Below the pieces are notes generated by a model. It made no database searches. It saw only the letters and a list, made by a program, of their open reading frames with translations, and was not told the DNA's origin. Of a stretch of 64,000 nt of DNA, positions 1-7,519 are shown piece by piece (within the stretch, counting starts at the first letter, position 1; the number at the start of each line of letters is the position of its first letter). The position numbers and the translations under genes were made by a program. Origin of the DNA: JAUVUV01 sp964548275 (lineage in GTDB: Bacteria; Gemmatimonadota; Glassbacteria; GWA2-58-10); NCBI GenBank assembly GCA_964548275.1, contig CAZJQI010000014.1:12364-76363 (forward strand), read 5' to 3'.

Positions 1-262
1 ATTCCTCCAGTGCCCCGGCGGCTGAATCACCTCTGGCGGTCAAAACGGCCTGAAGATATAGCGCGCGGTCCTTTTCCCCGGCCACAGAGGAGCTCAGAGC
101 TGCCTCCACCAAAGCTCTGGCGTCCGGGCCAAGGCCGGCTGCCATCTGTTTTTCCGCCACCTCGAGCATTCCCTGAGCCTGCGCAAGTACCGCGCAGATC
201 AGCGAAAAAACAAACGCAAAGGCAAAGGTGCGAAACACCGAACCCAAACCAATTACCCTCAT
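1..262 (-). CDS. Secreted helical protein, cut by window edge
   Basis: The gene runs off the left edge, so only its first 87 codons are visible. Its ATG at 262-260 overlaps the holA stop as ATGA, which suggests translational coupling to holA. Residues 1-29 form a signal peptide: an Arg near the start, a Phe/Ala/Val-rich hydrophobic run and an AQA cleavage site. The mature part is rich in Ala, Leu and Glu and looks helical, as in tetratricopeptide-type periplasmic proteins. No family can be named from this fragment. Confidence 0.7.
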   Translation of the reverse strand, partial: MRVIGLGSVFRTFAFAFVFSLICAVLAQAQGMLEVAEKQMAAGLGPDARALVEAALSSSVAGEKDRALYLQAVLTARGDSAAGALEE

Positions 263-1296
263 CCTGCCACCTCGCTCTTGAATCGAAAGGACAGCCCTTC
301 GAGGATCAGGCGATCGGGCAGCCCGCTGGTTTTCAATTGCAAATCTGTCTTGAGCAATAGTTCCAGAGCCCGTTCGAGCTGAGCGACTGAATACTGGCGG
401 GCCTGCCGAAACAGATCGCTGAGCGAATCATCACGCCAGTTTACCAGGCCCAGCTCTTTTTTTATCTCACCAGCGGGTTTCCCCGCCTGAAGCATCTCCT
501 TGATCCTGGCAACTTTGGTAAAATGCGACGCGGCAGCGGCAATCGAACCCACTGCTGATTCGCCATGGGAGGCGAGATAACCGGCAAGATAGCATGATTT
601 AACAGTCTCGTTCGCAGCCAGGGAATCGACCCAGTCGAAAACCGTGCCGCCCTTGTCAATACCGGTCATCCGGCTGACATCTTCAGTTTCGATCTCAGCC
701 CGTTCACCGCAGAAAAAGGACAGTTTCTCCAGCTCATCGGCAAGGCGGGCGAGATTGTCCCCGATTCGCACGTAAAGCTCATAGGCCACCCCGGGCTTTA
801 TCTTTTTACCTTTCAGACCTGCTGTGCCGATTATCCAGCGGACCAGTTCCGGCTCCTTGAGCGGCCAGAAAAGAGCCGTGGCCGCAGTTTCCTGCAAGCT
901 CGCCGCCCATTTCGGGCTCCTCTTGCGGGAGTCGATACGGATCCTTTCTCCGGCAGCGAGGATCAGAACCGTGCTTGCGACCGGGTTTCCCGCATATTCA
1001 GCCAAAGTTTCCTTGGATTTCAAATTCGCCTTTCCCAGGTCTCGAACCAGGATCACCCGTCGAGATGCCATCATCGGCGGGGTCAAAATCGAGGTGAACA
1101 GCCCATCTGCATTCATGTCCGCGCCATAAAAGCGCTCGTAGTTGAAATCAGCAGTGGCCTTATCCACCGCCCGCTCGACAACCGTGTCAATCGCCTGGCG
1201 GGTGAGATAAGTCTCATCACCGTGAAAAAAATAGACCGGATGGAATTTACCCTCGGCTGTCTGCCGGGCAATGCTATTTAGATCGACCCTGGGCAT
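259..1296 (-). CDS. holA: DNA polymerase III subunit delta
   Basis: HolA is the clamp-loader subunit that opens the beta sliding clamp so it can be placed on DNA. The 345-residue length is normal for the family. The N-terminus carries the usual VYFFHGDETYL segment of the AAA+-like domain, and the C-terminal third has the helical collar layout, with residues such as LARLADELEKL. The Walker A lysine is absent, as is normal for delta subunits. The start ATG at 1296 has only a weak ribosome site. Its stop overlaps the next gene by four bases. Confidence 0.93.
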   Translation of the reverse strand: MPRVDLNSIARQTAEGKFHPVYFFHGDETYLTRQAIDTVVERAVDKATADFNYERFYGADMNADGLFTSILTPPMMASRRVILVRDLGKANLKSKETLAEYAGNPVASTVLILAAGERIRIDSRKRSPKWAASLQETAATALFWPLKEPELVRWIIGTAGLKGKKIKPGVAYELYVRIGDNLARLADELEKLSFFCGERAEIETEDVSRMTGIDKGGTVFDWVDSLAANETVKSCYLAGYLASHGESAVGSIAAAASHFTKVARIKEMLQAGKPAGEIKKELGLVNWRDDSLSDLFRQARQYSVAQLERALELLLKTDLQLKTSGLPDRLILEGLSFRFKSEVAG

Positions 1297-1373
1297 ATAA
1301 ATTCACAAAACCAGATAAGAGGGAAAACTGTCACTTTTAACGAATCACTAATATAATATAAAGGAGGTCTAGC

Positions 1374-1418
1374 ATGGTACTCAAGAAGAAATATTCAGGG
1401 GCAGGTTCCGGGGTATAG
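1374..1418 (+). CDS. Possible 14-codon peptide with strong ribosome site
   Basis: A near-perfect Shine-Dalgarno (AAAGGAGGT, 1360-1368) sits five bases ahead of an ATG that opens a 14-codon frame, MVLKKKYSGAGSGV, ending in TAG. An AT-rich tract with TATAAT (1352-1357) lies just upstream, and a hairpin follows at 1457-1485. The peptide is basic, then Gly/Ser-rich. It lies between two minus-strand genes and nothing else explains the ribosome site. It may be a leader peptide, a small protein or chance; the family is unknown. Confidence 0.25.
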   Translation: MVLKKKYSGAGSGV

Positions 1419-1450
1419 TGGATAAGAATTAATTTTATCGGGCACTGAAA

Positions 1451-1485
1451 TGAAAAAGCCGGAAACCCAGAATAGGAATCCGGCT
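1451..1485 (-). terminator. Rho-independent terminator after zf-HC2 gene
   Basis: AGCCGGA (1457-1463) pairs with TCCGGCT (1479-1485) around a 15-base loop. Read on the minus strand, the stem is followed by a run of five T. It lies 45 bases past the stop of the zf-HC2 gene and would end its transcript before holA. Confidence 0.6.
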
Positions 1486-1529
1486 GCCAGTCAACGCTTT
1501 TTTGAGGACTTAGCCGCAAGGGCTGATTT

Positions 1530-2096
1530 TTATTCTCCAGGGCTGCCAACACCGCTTTCGATAAAAACAGGATGGCGGCTTACCCCATAGCTCAACACCG
1601 CCTCTCCATCCCCTGTCTCATCCGGGGTATAGGAGGCAAGGTAAGCCCTGGCGCGCGCCCTTTTGTTCGATTTCTGGGTATATTGCGGCATTTCTTCCAG
1701 CATCTGCACAGTGACGAGGTCCATCGTGGAGTCCACCACTGCCAGTTCGCTGTAAGCACCGGAATCTATTCTCCCGCTGTGGAAAAGCGAGAAAGTCAAG
1801 GCAAAAACCAAAGTGGCCGCTGCTGCCACTGGCACCCAGATACGCGGCCTTCCCCAGCGGATAATTTTAGCCTCCTGAGGTTGCTTGACAGCCGCCATAA
1901 CCCGCTCAAAAAGATCTTCCGTTGCTTCCAATTCCGTGATCTCCGACAGCACGGTTATACCTGACCGGTAAGCGGCAACAAGACTGGAGCAGCTTGGGCA
2001 TTGCTTGAGGTGTGATTCGCAGGAGGCGAGAGTATTCCTGTCCAGCTCACTTTCGAGGTAAGATGAAAAATTATTTTTAAAATTGTGACAGTCCAT
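1530..2096 (-). CDS. zf-HC2 anti-sigma-like membrane protein
   Basis: The protein has an N-terminal zf-HC2 zinc-binding motif (Cys3, His29, Cys33, Cys36), the fold that anti-sigma factors use to hold ECF sigma factors. One membrane segment follows at about residues 85-105, then an outer domain of about 75 residues with no recognised motif. The ATG at 2096 is preferred over an upstream GTG at 2111 because GAGGA stands eight bases ahead of it. Length is 188 residues. No sigma factor gene is next to it, so its partner, if any, is elsewhere. The anti-sigma role is inferred from the motif alone. Confidence 0.75.
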   Translation of the reverse strand: MDCHNFKNNFSSYLESELDRNTLASCESHLKQCPSCSSLVAAYRSGITVLSEITELEATEDLFERVMAAVKQPQEAKIIRWGRPRIWVPVAAAATLVFALTFSLFHSGRIDSGAYSELAVVDSTMDLVTVQMLEEMPQYTQKSNKRARARAYLASYTPDETGDGEAVLSYGVSRHPVFIESGVGSPGE

Positions 2097-2324
2097 TGAT
2101 AATATCCTCACCCAAAAAAGGCGTTATACAGGCTCCTTGTCCGAGTTTAACATGATTTAATTGGATTGTTGTATGTGAATGGTCGTGTATATTGATACCA
2201 CCGAATTTTCCTGATGTTCCTTTTTTATACATATTTTCGTGGAAAAAATTAAAGTGCTCTCTTGCCGGAACCAATGGTTACCGATCCGATTTTTCTCGTT
2301 TCTGCCGGGAAGGCCCCCTGGAGG

Positions 2325-2627
2325 CTAATCCCGGGTAAATTCGAGTTCGATTACCTCGCCGCACTTGCACCGGATAACCAGTCCTATGAGATTGCCGTCA
2401 TCGTCGTAGGATTTCTCCAGTTCGACTTCCTTTTTCTCTTCATCTCCCTCTACCTGTTCCTCTTCAACCGGCAATTCGGTTTTCTCCAACTCCACCGGCT
2501 CCTCATTTACCTGTGCATCCTTGAATATCTTATTCCCGAATTTTCTTTTGCCCAAATCCACCTTTTCCACCTTGGCACCCATCACTTCAACCGCATCCGC
2601 CTTGATTATTTTTTTTTGAGCAGCCAT
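2325..2627 (-). CDS. Small acidic protein of unknown function
   Basis: This 100-residue protein is not recognised. Its middle (residues 40-75) is very rich in Glu and Lys. Its C-terminus forms a beta-like segment with a single CxC (VIRCKCGEVIELEF). A strong ribosome site (GGGGGAG) lies five bases before the ATG, so it is probably expressed. It sits 76 bases downstream of the zinc-ribbon membrane gene on the same strand and may be co-transcribed with it. An inverted repeat (CATCGGAT at 2638-2645, ATCCGATG at 2692-2699) lies between the two genes. Confidence 0.6.
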   Translation of the reverse strand: MAAQKKIIKADAVEVMGAKVEKVDLGKRKFGNKIFKDAQVNEEPVELEKTELPVEEEQVEGDEEKKEVELEKSYDDDGNLIGLVIRCKCGEVIELEFTRD

Positions 2628-2703
2628 ACACTCCCCCCATCGGATGTGAGCCAGGCAAATCGGAATAAGCCTAAGCCCATCAATGCGATCAATCCGATGT
2701 TAT

Positions 2704-3744
2704 TTATTGAGTTATAAAGTAGACAAATGTCAAGAATGTCGAAATAGAAATGATAAAAAAGAGAAAAAGTCCCGGAGTACCGACTGTCAGATATGTGTGT
2801 CGATGAGCTACCTGCCGGGCCTGGCGCTCACCGCCCGGGGATATTTCCTCCACTCTTCCGGATACTCTTTTGTCGAGTCCGCCTTTCAGGGCCAGAATCT
2901 CGTTGTCCACGTCAATAATCCAGGAACAGTCATCGTAAGGGCATTCCGCCAGTCCGCTCATTGTGATGTCCAGTTCAACGGGCCGGGAACAACCGAAGCA
3001 GGAAATGGTGAAGGTTTTTGTTTTCCCCGATCTGACATTCTTCTCCTCTTCGAGTTCCTCCATGGTAAAAGTTCTTGCGCAATTGGGATTAGGACATTTT
3101 ATATAGCCGGCAATCCCCTCGCTCTGTTCCAATTTCGACCCGCAGTAACGGCAGCGATACTCTCCACCCTTCTGGGATTGCTCCTCGGCCTCTTTCAGCA
3201 GGGCTATCAGTTGATCGCTATCCTTGGTGAGGATATTTTTTCTGCGGGCAAAACCGAGCGCTTCGGAATCAAAAAGGCTGGTTGCGAGGCAGATTCCCTT
3301 GGGTACAGACTCCTCTTCCATTCGTTCATCCAGCAGGGTGATTTCCCCTATCCCGATAGACTTTTCCAGCGGCCTTTCGATATATTGGACAATCACGCTG
3401 ATCCCGTAGGTGTCGCGCAGAACCGCCCAGCCGATATTCGCTTCATCCACCGAGGGGTGAGTGATGATATCATAACCCCGTGGCAGAAATATAGTATGAA
3501 GAATCCCTTCCAGTTTCTCCCTGATCTTCACCGGCGACTCTGGATCAGAGTCAACCAGACGGTAATTGCGCCAGAACCAGTAGCCTGCGCCTGCCAGCAG
3601 GATCGCAGCCAGAAGTGTTATCGAAAGAAGGGAGTTGCTCCTGAAAGTTTGCCAGAAAAACAGAGCCAAAATTACCAGGAAACCAACCAGACCAAGCGCC
3701 AATTTTTCCTGAAAACCAAGAATTTTTTTCTCTTGCTCAGGCAT
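2704..3744 (-). CDS. Membrane zinc-ribbon protein with Mrr-like domain
   Basis: Two membrane segments (about residues 15-31 and 38-57) lead into a domain at about 75-185 that resembles the Mrr restriction-endonuclease fold in layout: GYDI, then ISVIVQYIER, then GICLATSLFDSEA, then a closing ILTKDSDQLIALL. The catalytic Asp and the Lys of the Q-x-K strand are not visible, so it is probably not a nuclease. Four Cys pairs follow (198/201, 217/222, 249/252, 268/273), consistent with two zinc ribbons, and a last membrane segment lies near 322-343. The start is taken as ATG 3744; TTG 3753 is possible. The Mrr relation is tentative. Confidence 0.6.
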   Translation of the reverse strand: MPEQEKKILGFQEKLALGLVGFLVILALFFWQTFRSNSLLSITLLAAILLAGAGYWFWRNYRLVDSDPESPVKIREKLEGILHTIFLPRGYDIITHPSVDEANIGWAVLRDTYGISVIVQYIERPLEKSIGIGEITLLDERMEEESVPKGICLATSLFDSEALGFARRKNILTKDSDQLIALLKEAEEQSQKGGEYRCRYCGSKLEQSEGIAGYIKCPNPNCARTFTMEELEEEKNVRSGKTKTFTISCFGCSRPVELDITMSGLAECPYDDCSWIIDVDNEILALKGGLDKRVSGRVEEISPGGERQARQVAHRHTYLTVGTPGLFLFFIISISTFLTFVYFITQ

Positions 3745-3900
3745 TTTCCGCAATTAATGAGTTAAATATCCCTAATATACTGCATTATACCATGCAAAAT
3801 CGATACCGTCTTAATAATAAATCAAAGGTACGAGGTGCTGCAACTAGATTATTAACTTTGTGGGATAAATGTTCCATTATGTATTTTACGGTGAAAACTC

Positions 3901-3929
3901 TTGACAATTATTATCAATGTTTTTATCTT
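3901..3929 (+). promoter_or_regulatory. Sigma-70-type promoter upstream of rho
   Basis: TTGACA (3901-3906) is followed after 17 bases by TATCTT (3924-3929). The -35 is a perfect match and the -10 keeps four of six consensus bases. The nearest plus-strand gene is rho, 400 bases downstream. Confidence 0.5.
3902..3916. promoter_or_regulatory. Fur-type box over the -35 element
   Basis: TGACAATTATTATCA matches the 7-1-7 Fur box TGATAATNATTATCA at 13 of 14 fixed positions. It overlaps the -35 of the promoter ahead of rho, where a bound repressor would block polymerase. Fur-family proteins (Fur, Zur, PerR) share this type of site, so the metal sensed cannot be told. A related sequence is present ahead of the metal-uptake island at 52890. 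Confidence 0.4.
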
Positions 3930-4329
3930 TCTATTGTCAGTGTCCTCACAATCGACACACCAATTGACCTCGTTCTATCCCGATTTCGATCACCTATTAG
4001 CCGACTTTTTAAATTCCGTTTTTTAATATTTTATTAAAAGAGTTGTTTGGGTTAACCGTTCGGCATTGAATGGCATTAAATATAGCATAATCAGGGTTTT
4101 TTAATCTTTATTGAGGCAACACCCTCCGCCCAAATTCAGAATTCAACTTAAAATTCAAAAACAGTTCTGCAAAAGTGCGATGCAGTTCGGCCGGTATCTC
4201 TATTTACCCACTGAATGGAGACTTGGATTCTGATTCGAACTAATCTCGGTCTCGATAGGGCAGGGATACATTCAATTTGAAAAGGAATTTCATACAACTT
4301 TATTTCAACCCCAGATTAAGGAGTAAGAC

Positions 4330-5595
4330 GTGGTGGAGGAAGTTATTGACATTGGTGAAATGAAGTCCAAATCAATCACCGAATTACACTCTATGGCCGA
4401 GGATTTTAACCTAGCCAACTACGCCGGGCTGCGCAAGCAGGACCTGATTTTCCTTATCGAACAGAGCCTGCTTGAGAGAAACGTTGTCCTCAGAGGCGAG
4501 GGGGTGCTCGAAATCCTGCCTGAAGGTTATGGTTTTCTTCGTTCACAGGACTGGAACTACTTTTACGGGCCGGACGATATCTACGTCTCGCCAAGCCAGA
4601 TCAAGCGGTTCGACCTCCGTACCGGGGATACCATCCACGGCAGGGTACGCCCGCCCAAGGAAGGCGAGAGGTATCTGGCGCTGCTTAAAGTAGAAGAGGT
4701 GAATTTCGAGGATCCGGAAAAGGCCAAGCACAAAATCCTGTTCGACAACCTCACCCCGCTTTTCCCGGATGAACATCTCAGGCTGGAAAACAAGGCCGGG
4801 GATATCTCGATGAGGATCATCGACCTCGTCACCCCAATAGGCAAGGGACAGCGCGGCCTGATTGTCGCGCCACCGCGTACAGGTAAAACAGTTCTTTTGC
4901 AGAAAATCGCCAACAGTATCGCCGAAAACCACCCCGATGTCTTCCTGATCATTCTGCTGATCGATGAAAGGCCTGAGGAAGTCACGGATATGGAGCGATC
5001 GACCAGTAACACCGAGGTGATCAGCTCAACTTTCGATGAACCCGCCGAACGCCACGTGCAGGTGGCCGACATGGTGATCGAGAAAGCCCGACGGCTGGTG
5101 GAGCACAAACATGACGTGGTGATCCTGCTGGATAGTATCACCCGCCTGGCGCGCGGCCATAATGTCGTGGTCCCGCACAGCGGCAAGATTCTCTCCGGAG
5201 GTGTGGATGCCCACGCCCTGAACAAGCCCAAGCGCTTTTTCGGCGCGGCGCGAAATATCGAGGAGGGCGGTAGCCTGACAATTATCGCCACCGCTCTGAT
5301 CGAAACCGGCAGCAGGATGGACGAGGTGATTTTCGAGGAGTTCAAGGGTACGGGCAACATGGAACTGGTACTTGACCGCACCCTCTCCAACAGGAGAATC
5401 TTCCCTTCTATCGAGCTGAACAAGAGCGGCACCCGCCGCGAAGATCTGCTCATGCCCCCGGATGTGCTCAAACGGGTCTGGATCCTGCGCAAGTACCTGA
5501 ATGACATGTCACCCCCAGAGGCGATGGAATTCCTGATTTCAAAACTGGAAGAAACGAAAACCAACAAGGAGTTTATCGACTCGATGAACGCCTGA
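4330..5595 (+). CDS. rho: Transcription termination factor Rho
   Basis: Rho is the hexameric RNA-dependent ATPase that ends transcription at many genes. The 421 residues carry the usual order: an N-terminal Rho_N helical domain (about 1-45), the cold-shock RNA-binding domain (GYGFLRS, then DIYVSPSQIKRF), and the RecA-like motor with Walker A (APPRTGKT), Walker B (VVILLDSITRLARG) and the R-loop region KPKRFFGAARNIEEGG. It starts at GTG 4330, supported by AAGGAG six bases upstream; a later ATG (codon 11) would lose conserved N-terminal residues. No large insert is present. Confidence 0.97.
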   Translation: MVEEVIDIGEMKSKSITELHSMAEDFNLANYAGLRKQDLIFLIEQSLLERNVVLRGEGVLEILPEGYGFLRSQDWNYFYGPDDIYVSPSQIKRFDLRTGDTIHGRVRPPKEGERYLALLKVEEVNFEDPEKAKHKILFDNLTPLFPDEHLRLENKAGDISMRIIDLVTPIGKGQRGLIVAPPRTGKTVLLQKIANSIAENHPDVFLIILLIDERPEEVTDMERSTSNTEVISSTFDEPAERHVQVADMVIEKARRLVEHKHDVVILLDSITRLARGHNVVVPHSGKILSGGVDAHALNKPKRFFGAARNIEEGGSLTIIATALIETGSRMDEVIFEEFKGTGNMELVLDRTLSNRRIFPSIELNKSGTRREDLLMPPDVLKRVWILRKYLNDMSPPEAMEFLISKLEETKTNKEFIDSMNA

Positions 5596-5607
5596 TCTTT
5601 TTACCGG

Positions 5608-5640
5608 TTGCACCTGAGCCCGGTGCAAAGATTTCTTTTA
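5608..5640 (+). terminator. Terminator-like hairpin after rho
   Basis: TTGCACC (5608-5614) pairs with GGTGCAA (5622-5628) around a seven-base loop, followed by a T-rich tail (TTTCTTTTA). A second, longer hairpin follows at 5660-5686 (AGGCCGGAAGT with ACTTTCGGCCT, loop TAAGG) but has no T run. Confidence 0.45.
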
Positions 5641-5791
5641 ATAGAATCGCCCTGTCATGAGGCCGGAAGTTAAGGACTTTCGGCCTTGCAAGTTTATAGC
5701 CTCATTTTGTAATATCGCCTCTGGCGGTTATTATTAATTATGAACTCGAACGTCCGCTTGCGTGTATACAAGCGTGGTGGTTATGTTTCCC

Positions 5792-6253
5792 ATGGGTCGA
5801 ATACTGGCTATTGACTACGGCGGGCGCAGGGTGGGCCTGGCCCTTTCCGACGAAACAGGGGTCGTGGCCGCCGAGTCGCTTGAGACAATCGACCGGAAAG
5901 ATATCAAAGCCCCGAATACTCTTGAGCAGGAGATAAGCAGAGTCGCGGACGGCTATAACGTGGCTGAGGTCGTGGTCGGCCTGCCGCTGAACATGGACGG
6001 CAGCCTGGGAGAATCAGCGCAGAAGGTGCTCGGCTTCGCCCGGAGTCTGGGGAGTCTGACCGGCCTGCCAGTTCGCACCTGGGACGAAAGGCTCACCTCG
6101 GTGGTTGCCCGGCGTGTTCAGCGCGAACTCAATCTTCCGCTCGGCAAACGCCGCGAAAAGGGACGTATCGACAGAACCGCGGCCATGGTACTTTTGCAGA
6201 ACTACCTGAATTTCCGCACCAGCCGGGGAGAGGCGGCAACCGGAGAGGACTGA
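5792..6253 (+). CDS. ruvX: RuvX/YqgF Holliday junction resolvase
   Basis: RuvX is an RNase H-fold nuclease implicated in Holliday junction resolution and, in some species, 16S rRNA maturation. Conserved blocks are present: the first acidic strand AIDYGGRRVG, VVGLPLNMDGS, the acidic WDERLTS and the C-terminal DRTAAMVLLQNYL. The start is taken as ATG 5792 because family members begin just before the AIDYG strand, giving 153 residues. An upstream ATG at 5783 or GTG at 5762 cannot be excluded. It is followed 40 bases later by mltG; the ruvX-mltG order is common in bacteria. Confidence 0.9.
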   Translation: MGRILAIDYGGRRVGLALSDETGVVAAESLETIDRKDIKAPNTLEQEISRVADGYNVAEVVVGLPLNMDGSLGESAQKVLGFARSLGSLTGLPVRTWDERLTSVVARRVQRELNLPLGKRREKGRIDRTAAMVLLQNYLNFRTSRGEAATGED

Positions 6254-6293
6254 TAGATAGTTATAGTCTACCGATCTTAAACGGTTGAATTTT

Positions 6294-7319
6294 ATGAGCG
6301 AATCCAAGCAAAAAGAAAAAATCGGGCAGCGGCTCTGGCCTCTCTTTCTGCTGTTTTTCCTGACCAACACCTTTTTCCTTTTATTCTTCTATTTTACCCT
6401 CTCTCCCGGAAGGAGCGAGGCGGTAAGGCTCCATGTACCCACCGGGAGCAGTCTGCAGAAAATTTCGGACCTGCTGGTGGAAAAAGGCGCGCTCAAGTCC
6501 GGATTCGGCTTCCAGTTGATGACCAAGTTACGGGGCCTGGGCAAGGGCCTGCGCGCCGGGGACTATGTGATTCCCCCCGGGACAAGCCCCTGGAAAGTGA
6601 TCTCTGTTCTAACCACAGGCCAGGGCGAGATGGCGCGGTTCACTGTGCCGGAGGGACTTACAGACAGGCAGCTAATCGAACGGGTTACCTCTGTGCTCGA
6701 ACATCTAAACAGCGAAAAACTTCTCCGCCTGGCCCGCAGCGATACGCTCTCGGCCGTGTTCGGCCTGGGCTCGCCGAGTCTGATGGGTTACATGTTCCCG
6801 GACACTTATTTCGTTCCCTCGACAATCAATGAGGCCGGCGTTTTGCGGCTGATGGCCAAACGTTTTCTCCAGGTCTACGGAGAACTTATCCAGGATACTG
6901 CGCTGCAAAACGGTTTCAACAGGCACGAGACTGTGATCCTGGCCTCGATAATCGAGAAAGAGGCTGTCCTGGACAGCGAAAGACCGCTGATCAGTTCGGT
7001 TTTCCTGAACAGGCTGGAACTGGGCAGGCCGCTGGAGTCATGCGCAACAGTGCTTTTCGTTCTCGGAAAACACAAATCCCGCCTTCTTTACCGCGACCTG
7101 GGGGTGAATTCCCCGTACAACACATACCTTCATCGCGGTCTTCCCCCGGGACCGATCTGCAACCCCGGCAGGGCAAGCCTGGCTGCGGCACTTTACCCCT
7201 CGGATACGGGGTACCTGTATTTCGTGGCCAGGGGTGACGGCAGCCACGAATTCAGCCGCTCACTTAACGACCATAATAGGGCCAAGCGCCGTTATCAGCG
7301 CTCAGGTCCCGGGGGCTGA
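6294..7319 (+). CDS. mltG: Endolytic murein transglycosylase MltG
   Basis: MltG cleaves nascent peptidoglycan strands in the inner-membrane periplasmic face and sets glycan length. One N-terminal membrane segment (about residues 14-38) is followed by a LysM-like part (VPTGSSLQKISDLL) and the YceG catalytic domain with the Glu of LASIIEKEA and the typical PYNTYLHRGLPPGPICNPG. ATG 6294 is preferred to an upstream TTG at 6285. Length is 341 residues, normal for the family. Confidence 0.93.
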   Translation: MSESKQKEKIGQRLWPLFLLFFLTNTFFLLFFYFTLSPGRSEAVRLHVPTGSSLQKISDLLVEKGALKSGFGFQLMTKLRGLGKGLRAGDYVIPPGTSPWKVISVLTTGQGEMARFTVPEGLTDRQLIERVTSVLEHLNSEKLLRLARSDTLSAVFGLGSPSLMGYMFPDTYFVPSTINEAGVLRLMAKRFLQVYGELIQDTALQNGFNRHETVILASIIEKEAVLDSERPLISSVFLNRLELGRPLESCATVLFVLGKHKSRLLYRDLGVNSPYNTYLHRGLPPGPICNPGRASLAAALYPSDTGYLYFVARGDGSHEFSRSLNDHNRAKRRYQRSGPGG

Positions 7320-7519
7320 TAATTACTTCCGCCGAAAGCGCCATTCAAAATGTTTCCCTCCATTCTGCTCCCGACCCTTGACAGGCTCTGCGCAATCTCT
7401 GTAACTTTAAATTCAACCCTTTCGCACGCGCATAAAAAATTACCCTATCGCACGGGACTTCACCTGTTAGCGAAATTTTTTCCGGCTGGAAATCCAGGCC
7501 ATACCAAAGGAGGCTTTTC

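Larger units (their letters stand above)
3745..4329. other. Long AT-rich region upstream of rho
   Basis: This stretch of nearly 600 bases is far more AT-rich than the genes on either side and has no convincing coding frame. It holds one good sigma-70-type promoter on the plus strand with an overlapping Fur-type box (3901-3929). That implies either a 5' leader of about 400 bases for rho or a separate short transcript. A long leader ahead of rho is known in other bacteria for autoregulation. No clear terminator hairpin was seen inside it. Confidence 0.6.

Noticed and set aside
1337..1552. Minus-strand frame between holA and the zf-HC2 gene
   Set aside because: It overlaps the terminator and the end of the zf-HC2 gene and has no homology-like pattern.
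3792..4037. Small plus-strand frame upstream of rho
   Set aside because: No ribosome site, unusual composition and it covers the promoter and Fur-type box, so it is more likely non-coding.
4581..5567. Minus-strand open frame of 328 codons opposite rho
   Set aside because: Ser/Arg-rich translation typical of an antisense shadow; rho is unmistakable on the other strand.
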